Assembly (NCBI GenBank): GCA_014378915.1
Contig: JACMMS010000077.1
Coordinates: 1 to 64,000, forward strand
Length of the DNA: 64,000 bases
DNA from: Methylophilaceae bacterium
GTDB taxonomy: Bacteria > Pseudomonadota > Gammaproteobacteria > Burkholderiales > Methylophilaceae
Direction of reading: 5' to 3'
Shown here: positions 44,903 through 54,435 of the stretch, piece by piece
Position numbering within the stretch: the first letter of the stretch is position 1
How the letters are laid out: the number at the start of each line of letters is the position of its first letter
Notes under the pieces: generated by a model
What the model saw: only the letters and a program-made list of their open reading frames with translations
Told to the model about the DNA's origin: nothing
The model's database searches: none
Position numbers and translations under genes: made by a program

Positions 44903-45463
44903 TTATTTTAGTGCACCATCAATTAAGATTTTCGCTGCTTTTTTTGCATATTTAATGGCACCAGACCCACGTTTCATTTGTTCTGCTTGCACCGCACCTT
45001 CAAACAACATAGATAATTGCAGTGATAAGCCTTCAGCGTCTTTAATGCCTGCTTGTGCGGCTAAATCGTGAATATATAATTTGAACTCACGTGACTGGTC
45101 CGACGACAGTTTGTGAATTGCGTTTTCTTCGTTAGGAAACTCAGCAGATGCTTTAATAAAAGCAATGCCGCGAAACTCGGGTGCTGTTACCCACTCTTCA
45201 ATAAAGTCGAATAATTTTTGTAATTTTTCGGAAGGTTTTTTGCTAGAACTTGTTAGCTTGTCATTAAGCCAACTTTGAAAATCTTGATGACCTTTGTTAA
45301 GTACTTCTAAAATTAAGTCTTCTTTGCTATTGAAGTATTTATATAAAGTCATTTTGGTGGTGCCAGCTACAGCGACAATCGTGTCAACCCCTGTCGAGTT
45401 AATACCTCTTGTTTGAAACAAGTCTGTAGCAACTGACAAAATCTTATCTTTAAGTAATGACAT
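44903..45463 (-). CDS. TetR/AcrR family transcriptional regulator
   Basis: A 186-aa protein. The N-terminal HTH is at about residues 6-50: DKILSVATDLFQTRGINSTG, then TTKMTLYKYFNSKEDLILEV. The ligand domain follows (about 64-186), with KLFDFIEEWVTAPEFRG and DLAAQAGIKDAEGLSLQLSM. A perfect 18-bp palindrome (45518-45535) lies 55 bases before its start, suggesting self-regulation and possibly control of the divergent MxaD-like gene. Confidence 0.92.
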   Translation of the reverse strand: MSLLKDKILSVATDLFQTRGINSTGVDTIVAVAGTTKMTLYKYFNSKEDLILEVLNKGHQDFQSWLNDKLTSSSKKPSEKLQKLFDFIEEWVTAPEFRGIAFIKASAEFPNEENAIHKLSSDQSREFKLYIHDLAAQAGIKDAEGLSLQLSMLFEGAVQAEQMKRGSGAIKYAKKAAKILIDGALK

Positions 45464-45517
45464 GAAATAATCATACCACCATGTTAAAGTAAATAAAGCT
45501 TTTTTTATAAATATTGT

Positions 45518-45535
45518 ATATACAGACCTGTATAT
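45518..45535. promoter_or_regulatory. Predicted TetR operator (ATATACAG-AC-CTGTATAT)
   Basis: Two perfect 8-bp arms around a 2-base spacer in the 265-base gap between the divergent TetR and MxaD-like genes. The size, symmetry and position near the regulator start fit TetR-type operators. The rest of the gap is A/T-rich. The MxaD-like gene has its own ribosome site, TTTGGAGA, at about 45716. Confidence 0.6.
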
Positions 45536-45728
45536 TTATGTGTAATATAGAGATTAATACTTTTTTGTTATCCACCTTAAAAATTAGGTTTAATGAGTAA
45601 AATTGAACTTCTATTAAGGCAGGCTACCTTACGGTATGCAATACAGTCTAGTATATCTGTGCAAATATAATAAGCATATTTTATATGTTAAAATTTGACG
45701 TTAAATTAAATAACTTTTGGAGAACTAA

Positions 45729-46256
45729 ATGAAACAATTATTTGCTATTTTATCAGTCGCTATTTTAGGTTTTACTGCCCAAGCGCAAGCTCATGATGGC
45801 GTTATTCATCTTAACAAATCAGTAAAAATTAATGCCTCAGCGGATACAGTTTGGGAAAAAGTCGCTAACTTTGGTGATTTGGGAGCATGGCACCCTGCAG
45901 TTGCTAAAACAGACATCGTTGAAGGTAAAGATAACGAAGTTGGTGCAAAACGTGAACTCACATTGCAAGATGGCGGCAAAATTAACGAAACTTTAACAGC
46001 TTATGATGCGAAGAAAAAAACCATGACTTACATTATTACAGGTGGTGTTTTACCTGTAAGTGATTATAAAGCTGTTATTACGGTTAAATCAGCAGGCAAA
46101 AACAAATCATTGGTGACTTGGTCAGCTAACTTCAAACGTAAAGATCCATCTGCTACACCTGGTGCTGGTCAAGATGATAAAGCAGCTAAAGACACAATTA
46201 GCGGCGTATTCGATGGTGGATTAGCAAACCTCAAAAAAATATTAGAAGCTAAATAG
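45729..46256 (+). CDS. Periplasmic SRPBCC (START-domain) protein, MxaD-like
   Basis: A 175-aa secreted protein; signal peptide MKQLFAILSVAILGFTAQAQ with cleavage near AQAHD. The SRPBCC fold begins at KINASADTVWEKVANFGDLG (about residues 34-53) and includes DGGKINETLTAYDAKKK, GVLPVSDYKAVITVK and a C-terminal helix (DTISGVFDGGLANLKKIL). The architecture is the same as MxaD, a small periplasmic protein that aids electron transfer from methanol dehydrogenase in methylotrophs. A strong ribosome site (GGAGA) and terminator flank it; a methanol-oxidation role is likely but unproved. Confidence 0.8.
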   Translation: MKQLFAILSVAILGFTAQAQAHDGVIHLNKSVKINASADTVWEKVANFGDLGAWHPAVAKTDIVEGKDNEVGAKRELTLQDGGKINETLTAYDAKKKTMTYIITGGVLPVSDYKAVITVKSAGKNKSLVTWSANFKRKDPSATPGAGQDDKAAKDTISGVFDGGLANLKKILEAK

Positions 46257-46283
46257 CATTTCAGCAACAAATTATCGTGCCAA

Positions 46284-46317
46284 ATAAAAAAAGCTGACTT
46301 AAAGTCAGCTTTTTTTA
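46284..46317 (+). terminator. Intrinsic terminator after the MxaD-like gene
   Basis: AAAAAAGCTGACTT and AAGTCAGCTTTTTTT form a perfect stem around AA-type loop bases, with a long T tract after it. Its A-rich left arm lets it also act against the convergent membrane protein operon. Confidence 0.85.
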
Positions 46318-46346
46318 TTTATTGAATGATTAAATATTGATGCATA

Positions 46347-46664
46347 TTAATCTACACTTTCTACAATATTTTCTTTAGCCGCTATTACTTTCCCCATTAT
46401 CATTAACAACCCCATGTTAATAAAAAAATAAATGACAGTATTAATGAGCATGCGAAGTGCAAATCCTGGCCACCAACCAGATCCAGCATATGCATAAATA
46501 CTATCGACCATTAACCAATCAATAAGTGATGCAATCGCAAACGCAATGAGCGAGGGCGCAAAAATTCTCCCTTCAAGTTCCGTCTCGCATATCGCGCATG
46601 CAAAGTAGGGTTTAACCTTAAGCGGGTTAATGCGCTTGTTACATGAGGGACAGTGAATTGTCAT
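46347..46664 (-). CDS. Zinc-ribbon plus membrane-helix protein
   Basis: A 105-aa protein. The start has two C-x2-C pairs (C5/C8 and C23/C26; CPSC and CAIC), a zinc ribbon. Then come two to three hydrophobic helices (about residues 36-56, 60-80 and 78-98; LIAFAIASLIDWLMVDSIYA, VIYFFINMGLLMIMG). The start at 46664 is preferred: AAGGTA lies a few bases upstream and the longer frame overlaps the next gene. Similar small zinc-ribbon membrane proteins exist in Methylophilaceae; the function is not known. Last gene of a four-gene operon. Confidence 0.72.
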   Translation of the reverse strand: MTIHCPSCNKRINPLKVKPYFACAICETELEGRIFAPSLIAFAIASLIDWLMVDSIYAYAGSGWWPGFALRMLINTVIYFFINMGLLMIMGKVIAAKENIVESVD

Positions 46665-46677
46665 GCCAAATACCTTA

Positions 46678-47493
46678 TTAACTTCTAGAATTTTCCATAA
46701 GCATGGGTGTGTAATTGCAACGTACTTTTTGCAGAATTTGCATAATAATTTTTTGGTCAGCAACTTTGCTTGATACATTGCCGCCAATAATATTTTCTAT
46801 GTAAATTGCCTTGTAAGAGTCTGGCATTTGCAACGCCTCTGGAAACTGGCAATTACCTTTACGCATTTGTTCTAGGGTAGCAAGTAATACTGCAGTTTCT
46901 TCTGGGCTGGCAATGAGTTGGCTAGCAATTTCGGGCTTGCTCACAGTCAGGTTGATTAAATTGGGCTTAGCCGTTTTTGTATTGGCTGCGATGATTGCTT
47001 GAGTATCTAAATTTAGTTCGCTAGTGAACCATAGCCCACCCATTAAAACGCATATACCAATGATGCTAGCAGCCATGGCGTAAGCGGAGGATTTTTTAAT
47101 ATAAAACTCTTGCTTGGTTTGGGCGGTGATAAGTGCTGTTGCCACATTTTTTGCATGGCTAAAACTTACAGAAAAGTCCGTAAAGGCCAAGTTTGCAGAT
47201 TTACTTAACCTTAAGGACTCTTGAATAGCAGACAGCACCATAAAATATAGCTGATGTGCCAGCATAGCGGGCTCTTGAGCGCCAGCAAGTGCGGCCTGTT
47301 GGGTTAAGTAATGCTCTAAATCGTTAGAAATAGGTTGATATTGTGGAGACGCATTTTTACGAAGGTTTTCTGCTACATTTGGCGCGCTCAGCAAATCATT
47401 TAGTATATCAAACAGGCTTAATAATCTCCCATGCGGTGATTTGCTCGATTTTTTTAGCATGTTAATCAGCCAGTCTGAATTGAGAATGTCCAT
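46678..47493 (-). CDS. Membrane protein with a TetR-C-like cytoplasmic domain and no HTH
   Basis: A 271-aa protein with one central helix (about residues 136-156; AMAASIIGICVLMGGLWFTS). The N-terminal part (about 15-130) resembles the ligand domain of the TetR at 44.9-45.5 kb: SPHGRLLSLFDILNDLLSAP and QAALAGAQEPAMLAHQLYFM against KLFDFIEEWVTAP and LAAQAGIKDAEGLSLQLSM. The upstream gene ends only 23 bases before it, so no HTH can be hidden there. The C-terminal, probably periplasmic, part (about 157-271) has two Cys and no recognised motif. No family is assigned; a TetR-derived sensory or scaffold domain is my inference. Confidence 0.62.
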   Translation of the reverse strand: MDILNSDWLINMLKKSSKSPHGRLLSLFDILNDLLSAPNVAENLRKNASPQYQPISNDLEHYLTQQAALAGAQEPAMLAHQLYFMVLSAIQESLRLSKSANLAFTDFSVSFSHAKNVATALITAQTKQEFYIKKSSAYAMAASIIGICVLMGGLWFTSELNLDTQAIIAANTKTAKPNLINLTVSKPEIASQLIASPEETAVLLATLEQMRKGNCQFPEALQMPDSYKAIYIENIIGGNVSSKVADQKIIMQILQKVRCNYTPMLMENSRS

Positions 47494-47516
47494 TAGTTCT
47501 GCCTGAAAATTTTAAG

Positions 47517-47930
47517 TTAAAAAGGTTTAACTTCCACTAAAATTACAATAATAATCAAGGCAATCACGGGCATTTCATTTAGCCAACGATAAAACACATG
47601 TCCATGTTTATTACGATTATATTTAAAATCTACTAGTAATTTTCCGCAATAAATATGATAAATAACTAATGCTAATACCAATGTTAATTTAGCATGTAAC
47701 CAGCCGCCAGTCATCCCATAGCCTTGCAACAACCACACACCAAAAAATATAGTAAGAATGGCGCCTGGTGTCATAATGCCGTAAAACAGTTTACGCTCCA
47801 TGATCTTAAAGCGTTCCTGGCTTATGACATCATCCGACATGGCGTGATAGACATATAGTCTTGGCAGGTAAAATAAACCAGAAAACCATGTCACCATAAA
47901 AATAATGTGTAGCGATTTAATCCAAAGCAT
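47517..47930 (-). CDS. hemJ: HemJ-type protoporphyrinogen IX oxidase
   Basis: A 137-aa four-helix membrane protein. It begins MLWIKSLHIIFMVTWFSGLF, with the conserved His, and has LPRLYVYHAMS, KLFYGIMTPGAI and the C-terminal RWLNEMPVIALIIIVILV. This is the HemJ family that oxidises protoporphyrinogen IX to protoporphyrin IX in many bacteria lacking HemG/HemY. Lies between tlpA-like (12-base gap) and the TetR-C-like membrane gene (23-base gap). Haem demand by the oxidase and cytochromes in this genome fits. Confidence 0.92.
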   Translation of the reverse strand: MLWIKSLHIIFMVTWFSGLFYLPRLYVYHAMSDDVISQERFKIMERKLFYGIMTPGAILTIFFGVWLLQGYGMTGGWLHAKLTLVLALVIYHIYCGKLLVDFKYNRNKHGHVFYRWLNEMPVIALIIIVILVEVKPF

Positions 47931-47942
47931 CGTGATTGTTCC

Positions 47943-48452
47943 CTAATTAGTTTTAGCTAATTCTGCGTCCATCTGTTGGTGTAACTGTGAAAAATTAAGC
48001 TCCCCAATATTATGACGTAACAAATTACCTTTTTTGTCAAAAATAAAAGTGGTTGGCACTAATGTCACTTTGCCAAATTTTTCTTGCATTTCACCAAACC
48101 CATCTTGCATAACAGGGAATGGTAAACCTTTCATTTTGGCATAATTTAATACTTGTGCAGGTGGGTCGTAAGGCATGGTAACGGCAATTAGCTCAAAACC
48201 TTTATCTTTGTACTGCTTATAAGTATTCACTAGTTCGGGCATTTCTTTCACGCACCCTGGGCAATCTGTTGCCCAAAAATTAACTAATACTAACTTTCCT
48301 TTTAGTGATGCCATGCTGATTTTTTTACCATCTATAGTGGTAAAAGTGACATTAGGTGCTTGTTCTTTTTGTGACAGCGAAAAAGCCAAAATCGCGAGTA
48401 AGCACACAATAACGAGAGGTATAGCTACTTTTTTTAAAGTTAAAACATTCAT
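47943..48452 (-). CDS. TlpA-like membrane-anchored thioredoxin
   Basis: A 169-aa protein with one N-terminal membrane helix (about residues 8-26) and a periplasmic thioredoxin fold. The redox pair is CPGC (C64, C67) in NFWATDCPGCVKEMPELVN. Later motifs are KGFELIAVTMPYDPPAQVL and GKVTLVPTTFIFDKKGNLL, with the cis-Pro in LVPTTF. Typical of TlpA/ResA-type proteins that reduce apocytochrome or CuA thiols. First gene of the four-gene operon. Confidence 0.9.
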   Translation of the reverse strand: MNVLTLKKVAIPLVIVCLLAILAFSLSQKEQAPNVTFTTIDGKKISMASLKGKLVLVNFWATDCPGCVKEMPELVNTYKQYKDKGFELIAVTMPYDPPAQVLNYAKMKGLPFPVMQDGFGEMQEKFGKVTLVPTTFIFDKKGNLLRHNIGELNFSQLHQQMDAELAKTN

Positions 48453-48671
48453 TCAATTTGTTCCGTTAAGCTTAATTTATCTGTCAGTACATACTAAAAA
48501 TTGCAAAGTGATATATTATAAGATAATCAACTTAATCAATAGCATTGCTTGTATTTTTTTGCTACTAACGAAGTTTCCTGCAATAACCATAGAACGCTTA
48601 TCGTTATTTGCTTGTCTAGTACATGTTATAATAATTTATTGTTTATTAGTGAATCTAAACATACCAATTCA

Positions 48672-51600
48672 ATGAACGCACCTCTCAAAATTGAGCTCTT
48701 GAAAGAGCTTGCACCCGCCGCGCGCTTGCGTGAAATTCCCTATAACTATACGTCATTCTCTGACCGTGAAATTGTCATTCGATTTCTTGGTGAAGACATG
48801 TGGCAAGCACTTAATGAGCTACGTGATGAACGCAAAACAGGCCGTTCTGCACGAATGCTATTTGAAGTGCTTGGTGATTTATGGGTCGTATCACGTAACC
48901 CATATTTGCAGGATGACTTACTAGACAACCCTAAACGTCGCAAAGCTCTGGTGGATGCACTTCATCACCGTATAGCGGCGATAGATGAGCGTAGTAGTGG
49001 CAATGAAAAAGTATTGGCATTAGTTGCTGCGGCTAAAAAAGCCATTGAGGCTTTCGCACAGGAGTTTCGTCACACCTATGATTTGCGTAAAAAATCATTA
49101 GCAAAGCTTAGCAAATTAACGCGTAAAGATAACATCCAATTCGATGGTTTAGCACGCGTTTCTCACGTGACTGATGCAACCGATTGGCGCGTTGAATATC
49201 CATTTGTGGTAATTAACCCAGATACCGAACGCGAAATTGCCTCACTGGTACGCGCTTGTATTGAGTTAGGGCTCACTATCATTCCGCGTGGCGGTGGCAC
49301 TGGTTACACGGGTGGCGCAATTCCGCTGACTAAAATGTCTGCGGTGATCAATACCGAGAAATTAGATCAACATACAGGTGTACAAATGCGCACCCTGCCA
49401 GGTGTTGCACGCCAAGTAGCAACAATTGAGTGTGGCGCTGGTGTGGTTACCCGTCGTGCAATGGAAGCCGCAAGCGATGCTGGCTTAGAGTTCGCTTGCG
49501 ATCCAACTTCAGCCGATGCGAGTTGTATAGGCGGTAACGTGGCGATGAATGCAGGTGGTAAAAAAGCCGTGTTGTGGGGTACTGCATTGGATAACCTCGC
49601 TTCATGGCGCATGGTTACACCAGATGCAACTTGGTTAGAGGTTGAGCGGCTTGACCACAATCTAGGCAAGATCCATGATATCCCATTGGCGCGCTTTAAA
49701 GTGAGTCGCTACGATGTTGATGGCAAAACTTTACAATCAGCACCTGAAATTTTAGAAATTCCAGGCACAAGTTTTAGAAAAGTGGGACTCGGAAAAGATG
49801 TTACTGACAAGTTTTTAAGTGGTTTGCCAGGTATCCAAAAAGAAGGTTGTGATGGCTTAATTACGAGCGCTACTTTTATTTTGCATCGCATGCCAAAACA
49901 TGTGCGCACTGTGTGTATGGAGTTTTTTGGTAATGTGTCTAATGCAGTACCAGCGATTGTTGAAGTCAAAGATTACCTTGATGGTACAGATACTGTCTTG
50001 CTCGCTGGTTTGGAGCACATGGACGAGCGTTATATTAAAGCGGTTGGTTACGCGACTAAGGCAGCGCGTCAGCAACGCCCCAAAATGGTATTAATTGCTG
50101 ATATTGCTAGCGATAACGAAAATGCAGTAGGTGAAGCGGCATCAACCATTGTGCGCTTGTGTAATCAACGCGATGGCGAAGGTTTCGTTGCGGTTTCAGC
50201 TGAAGCACGTAAAAAGTTCTGGTTAGACCGTGCGCGCACAGCGGCCATTGCCAAACACACCAATGCCTTTAAAATTAATGAAGATGTGGTTATTCCACTA
50301 CCACGTTTGGGCGATTATTCAGATGGTATTGAGCGGATTAACATTGAGCTTTCTATCCATAATAAGCTGAAATTAATTAGCGCGCTTGAAACGTTTTTAC
50401 AAGGTGATTTGCCGCTACAGGTGGATGAAGAGGGTAACTCTGATGCGCAAGCTGTAAAATCTAAACAGCTGATTGGCTTACAATTATTGCGTGATTTGCG
50501 TAACCGCTGGAGCTTAATTTTAAATCATTTAGACTCGCCTTTAACCATTTTAGGCGATGCTGGTAAAGCCTTTAGCCAATATGATAATGTATTCCGTGCA
50601 TTACAATCATACGATTTACGGGTATCTTGGAAGCGTGAATTAAAGCGTCCATTAGCTGATATTTTCGCAGGTCGTGAATATCAAAAAATCTTAAATGAAC
50701 TCGATGCCATTCACAAAACCGTGCTTAAAGGGCGTGTATTTATTGCACTGCATATGCACGCGGGTGATGGTAACGTGCATACCAACATCCCTGTAAATTC
50801 TGATGATTACGAGATGATGAAAGCCGCAAATGATGCGGTTGCACGTGTCATGGATTTAGCTAAAAGTTTAAATGGTGTTATTTCTGGTGAGCACGGTATT
50901 GGCATCACCAAAATGGAATTTTTGGACCAAAAAACGATCGATACTTTTGCTGTTTATAAAAATAAGGTAGATCCCGAAGGGCGCTTTAATAAAGGCAAAC
51001 TGATGATGGGTTCTGGACTTGAAAACGCCTATACGCCAAGTTTTGGCTTGCTTGAGCAAGAGTCTATTATTATGGAGCAATCTGCCATTGGTGAAATTGC
51101 TGATAGTATTTCAGATTGTTTGCGTTGCGGTAAGTGTAAGCCTGTGTGTACAACGCACGTGCCGCGCGCAAACTTGCTTTACAGCCCACGCAATAAAATT
51201 TTAGCAACATCATTACTCATTGAAGCGTTTTTGTATGAAGAACAAACACGCCGTGGCATTTCAATTAAGCATTTTGATGAGTTTAATGATGTGGCCGACC
51301 ATTGTACGGTGTGCCATAAATGCTTAAATCCATGCCCTGTGGATATTGATTTTGGTGATGTATCTATCGCGATGCGTAACTTTTTACGTGAGCAAGGTAA
51401 AAAGAAATTTAACCCGGGTACGGCGGCTGGGATGGCGTTTCTTAACGCTAAAGACCCTGCGACTATCAAGCTATTACGTGGTGTAATGATAGGCTTTGGT
51501 TATAAAGCACAGCGTTTTGCGAATAAATTAGCGAAGAAATTTGGGCTTTTGAAAAATAAAATACGTCCACCAGCAACGGTTGGCAAGCCTGAAATTAAAG

Positions 51601-52526
51601 CGCAAGTGATACACTTTATTAATCGACCTATGCCTAAGGCGATGCCAACAAAAACCTCACGTGCCATGCTAGGTATAGAGGATGACACGATGGTGCCGGT
51701 GATCCGTAACCCTGCAAAAGTGACGGAAGATTCTGATGCGGTGTTTTATTTCCCTGGTTGCGGTTCAGAGCGTTTGTTTTCAAACGTGGGCTTAGCAACT
51801 CAAGCGATGTTGTATGAAGTGGGTGCAATTACCGTATTGCCACCTGGTTACTTGTGTTGTGGTTATCCGCAAACATCAAGTGGCAACCATGATAAAGGTA
51901 GCCAAATTACCGCAGAAAATCGTGTGCAGTTCCATCGCATTGCCAATACGTTAAATTATCTTGATATCAAAACCGTGATTGTGTCTTGCGGCACATGTAT
52001 GGACCAGCTGCAGAAATACGAGTTTGAGAAGATATTCCCAGGCTGCAGGTTGCTGGATATCCATGAGTATTTGATGGAAAAAGACATGCGCTTGCAGACG
52101 GTAACGGGCACACGCTATATGTACCACGACCCTTGTCACAGTCCTATGAAGACTTACAAACCAATGGAGGTCACCAATAAGTTGATGGGCCAAGAAGTGA
52201 TGCTCAATGACCGCTGTTGCGGTGAGTCTGGCACATTTGCCGCTGCACGCCCTGATATTGCCACGCAGGTAAAAATGCGTAAGCAAGAAGAGTTAGAAAA
52301 AGGCATGAACAAAATGGGATTAACCGTAGGTGCGCCAGAGCAACAAGTGAAAATACTCACAAGTTGCCCAAGCTGCTTGCAAGGTTTAGCCCGCTATGGC
52401 GATGATACTGGCATAGAAGCGGACTACATTGTCGTTGAGATGGCTAAACATATTCTTGGCGATAACTGGATGCAGGAATATGTACATAAAGCGAATAATG
52501 GTGGGATAGAGAAAGTGTTGTTGTAA
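48672..52526 (+). CDS. DUF3683 FAD-binding/Fe-S fused oxidoreductase (D-lactate/glycolate-type)
   Basis: A 1284-aa multidomain protein. The first about 170 residues are the DUF3683 region. Residues about 175-500 are an FAD-binding PCMH domain ([38 protein letters not shown]). Residues about 500-780 are the FAD-linked oxidase C-terminal domain ([31 protein letters not shown]). Two ferredoxin-type clusters follow ([22 protein letters not shown], about 812-885) and two CCG domains ([31 protein letters not shown], about 1020-1210). Such proteins couple 2-hydroxyacid oxidation to the quinone pool. The substrate is not settled. Start is at the MNAP Met; the longer frame upstream is rejected. Confidence 0.9.
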   Translation: MNAPLKIELLKELAPAARLREIPYNYTSFSDREIVIRFLGEDMWQALNELRDERKTGRSARMLFEVLGDLWVVSRNPYLQDDLLDNPKRRKALVDALHHRIAAIDERSSGNEKVLALVAAAKKAIEAFAQEFRHTYDLRKKSLAKLSKLTRKDNIQFDGLARVSHVTDATDWRVEYPFVVINPDTEREIASLVRACIELGLTIIPRGGGTGYTGGAIPLTKMSAVINTEKLDQHTGVQMRTLPGVARQVATIECGAGVVTRRAMEAASDAGLEFACDPTSADASCIGGNVAMNAGGKKAVLWGTALDNLASWRMVTPDATWLEVERLDHNLGKIHDIPLARFKVSRYDVDGKTLQSAPEILEIPGTSFRKVGLGKDVTDKFLSGLPGIQKEGCDGLITSATFILHRMPKHVRTVCMEFFGNVSNAVPAIVEVKDYLDGTDTVLLAGLEHMDERYIKAVGYATKAARQQRPKMVLIADIASDNENAVGEAASTIVRLCNQRDGEGFVAVSAEARKKFWLDRARTAAIAKHTNAFKINEDVVIPLPRLGDYSDGIERINIELSIHNKLKLISALETFLQGDLPLQVDEEGNSDAQAVKSKQLIGLQLLRDLRNRWSLILNHLDSPLTILGDAGKAFSQYDNVFRALQSYDLRVSWKRELKRPLADIFAGREYQKILNELDAIHKTVLKGRVFIALHMHAGDGNVHTNIPVNSDDYEMMKAANDAVARVMDLAKSLNGVISGEHGIGITKMEFLDQKTIDTFAVYKNKVDPEGRFNKGKLMMGSGLENAYTPSFGLLEQESIIMEQSAIGEIADSISDCLRCGKCKPVCTTHVPRANLLYSPRNKILATSLLIEAFLYEEQTRRGISIKHFDEFNDVADHCTVCHKCLNPCPVDIDFGDVSIAMRNFLREQGKKKFNPGTAAGMAFLNAKDPATIKLLRGVMIGFGYKAQRFANKLAKKFGLLKNKIRPPATVGKPEIKAQVIHFINRPMPKAMPTKTSRAMLGIEDDTMVPVIRNPAKVTEDSDAVFYFPGCGSERLFSNVGLATQAMLYEVGAITVLPPGYLCCGYPQTSSGNHDKGSQITAENRVQFHRIANTLNYLDIKTVIVSCGTCMDQLQKYEFEKIFPGCRLLDIHEYLMEKDMRLQTVTGTRYMYHDPCHSPMKTYKPMEVTNKLMGQEVMLNDRCCGESGTFAAARPDIATQVKMRKQEELEKGMNKMGLTVGAPEQQVKILTSCPSCLQGLARYGDDTGIEADYIVVEMAKHILGDNWMQEYVHKANNGGIEKVLL

Positions 52527-52638
52527 TTAATAACGTGTATTAGGCATCGCATTGGAATGTCTAATACTGGGCTCTCAGGATGAGGGTGAGGGTAATATTT
52601 TTAGTCATTAAAACTTTTACCCTTAGTTGCAACAGGTT

Positions 52639-53442
52639 TTATGAGTTTAGTACCCCAACAATAGCACCTTGCTCTTTTAACCCCAGCAAAATATCTGTAC
52701 CAAACTCGATTACAGCATCTAAATCCGGATGCTTAATCTCATTAGTAAGTTGCGTTAGGGCTTGCTTTCCTGTGAGTTTGTTTGGTCCAAGTAATTGCAA
52801 TAATCTAAACGTTACAGCGTTTAACTCAATAAACTGTACTCTATTAGTGATATCTCTAAACACCAATAAAAAGGTGGCTTCTGGCTGTGTTGGTTTGAAT
52901 TTTTTAGATATTTTATGAACGGGGTAGTCGTACTTTAACAATGCGCTAACTTCTACCAATACAGGTTTTTTTGTGAGTAAATCATCTTTTAAATTGATCG
53001 ATGTGGTTTCTATCTCTTTGATTATAGAGGTACTTAAAGCTAATTCTATCCATTCATAATGAGCGAGTTGGCTTAGAAATGGTGGAAGATTTTTATTAGT
53101 CAGTAAGCTAGTGTGTTTATGTTGGCTTTCTAAAAATTTCAAAAACTCCTGTGGGACTTCTTTATAAATCGGCGTTTGTGATTGGTAGTTAATAAAGAAA
53201 TCGCGTATCAATGTTGTCCAAGCACGTTTACCCATCACGAGTTGAGCCACTGGAAAGCACGCCGATACTGAGCTGACTATATTGTTAAATACAATTTCAG
53301 TATAAATAGCCATGCCTTTTGCAGAAGCTTTTGCTGGTTTTGGTGCAGATTTCGGTTGGCGTAAGTGCTTTGTAAAAGCTAGTTGATAACGTTGAAAATC
53401 CAATAAATCCATAATTGCATGATCATCATTGTTTTCAGACAT
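52639..53442 (-). CDS. BufC/HvfC-type DUF2063 protein of the MNIO operon
   Basis: A 267-aa protein of the HvfC/BufC (DUF2063, putative DNA-binding-like) family. The N-terminal region DFQRYQLAFTKHLRQPK and YTEIVFNNIVSSVSACFPVA (about residues 47-66), plus RAWTTLIRDFFINYQSQTPI, match the recognition domain of these partners. In known systems it binds the MNIO enzyme and the precursor leader. It follows the MNIO gene with 1 base between. It ends a minus-strand operon; no terminator stands out in the 112 bases after it (52527-52638). Confidence 0.85.
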   Translation of the reverse strand: MSENNDDHAIMDLLDFQRYQLAFTKHLRQPKSAPKPAKASAKGMAIYTEIVFNNIVSSVSACFPVAQLVMGKRAWTTLIRDFFINYQSQTPIYKEVPQEFLKFLESQHKHTSLLTNKNLPPFLSQLAHYEWIELALSTSIIKEIETTSINLKDDLLTKKPVLVEVSALLKYDYPVHKISKKFKPTQPEATFLLVFRDITNRVQFIELNAVTFRLLQLLGPNKLTGKQALTQLTNEIKHPDLDAVIEFGTDILLGLKEQGAIVGVLNS

Positions 53443-53443
53443 A

Positions 53444-54367
53444 TTAAGCAGTTTGTTGATAGCGTTTTGAGTCTGTCAACAGCGTGTCATTAACTAACCC
53501 ACTACCGTAAACTGCTTGCAATTCAGCGATTTTATTGACTTCATTCATTAGTATTTCTAGTGGTGGAATATGAGTATCGCGCTCTAATAGCGTGGGAAAT
53601 TGACCATATAATTGGTAGGCTTCAACGAGTAAAGCCCAAACTGGATTTATAACATTTTCGCCATGCGTATCTACTAATAGGTTGGCGTGCTCTTGTAAAT
53701 GCCCTGCAATATGACCGTAAACAATGCGTTGCTTTGGTAGTCCCCGCAAAAATGCGTGAGCATCAAATCTAAAATTAATGCTATTTACATAAATATTGTT
53801 GATGTCTAGATGTAAATTACAGTCAGCTTCGCTTAATACAGCATTTAAAAAAGTGAGCTCGTCCATAGTGGAAATAGGCGCTGCAACGTAAAACGAGGTG
53901 TTTTCTATCGCAATACGTTGTTCCAAAATATCTTGCGTTCGTATGATACGTTTGGCAACGTAATGCACGGCTTCATCCGTGAATGGAATGGGTAATAAAT
54001 CGTACAAATATCCACGCTGACCATTATAAAAGTCGGTACAGTAGCTTAAATGCTCGGTATAAAGTGAAATATTGTGTTGTTTGAGAAATGATTTTACTTG
54101 CAGTAAAAAAGCCTCGTTTAGCGGATCTGGGCCACCAAGTGATAGACATAATCCGTGGCAAACAATAGGGTAGCGTTCTGTAAACCATGATAAATCTTGT
54201 GCCGTTTTACCACCTGCATCTATCCAATTTTCTGGAGCAATTTCTACAAAATCTATATTTTTTATTTTATCTCGACCATATAACTTTTGAATTTGGGATA
54301 TCAGCTCGCGTTTTAGCCCCAGTCCAGAACCTGTAATACTATATTTTTGAAGGCTAGTTTTTATCAT
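53444..54367 (-). CDS. MNIO (DUF692) multinuclear iron oxidase, BufB/HvfB-like
   Basis: A 307-aa TIM-barrel enzyme that uses two or three iron ions to modify cysteines of a precursor peptide. Metal-site blocks are CHGLCLSLGGPDP, LYTEHLSYC, IAIENTSFYV, LHLDINNIYVNS, YGHIAGH and LLERDTHIPPLE. A TTG 3 codons upstream is a weaker start. It lies 68 bases after the precursor gene. In related systems the product is 5-thiooxazole or oxazolone-thioamide groups that hold copper. Precursor cysteines are thus its likely targets. Confidence 0.9.
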   Translation of the reverse strand: MIKTSLQKYSITGSGLGLKRELISQIQKLYGRDKIKNIDFVEIAPENWIDAGGKTAQDLSWFTERYPIVCHGLCLSLGGPDPLNEAFLLQVKSFLKQHNISLYTEHLSYCTDFYNGQRGYLYDLLPIPFTDEAVHYVAKRIIRTQDILEQRIAIENTSFYVAAPISTMDELTFLNAVLSEADCNLHLDINNIYVNSINFRFDAHAFLRGLPKQRIVYGHIAGHLQEHANLLVDTHGENVINPVWALLVEAYQLYGQFPTLLERDTHIPPLEILMNEVNKIAELQAVYGSGLVNDTLLTDSKRYQQTA

Positions 54368-54435
54368 ATTAGTCAACGATGTTTCTAATTACGGGATGCA
54401 GGCTAATATTTAAATACTATTATTCAATGGTCGTA

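Noticed and set aside
46665-46787. N-terminal extension of the zinc-ribbon membrane protein
   Set aside because: It would overlap the end of the TetR-C-like gene by over 100 bases; the ATG at 46664 has a ribosome site.
48549-48671. 41-codon N-terminal extension of the DUF3683 enzyme
   Set aside because: Cys/Asn-rich, unlike the family start; the MNAP Met at 48672 is the better start.
52580-52918. 112-codon plus-strand frame at the end of bufC
   Set aside because: Overlaps bufC on the opposite strand and resembles nothing known.
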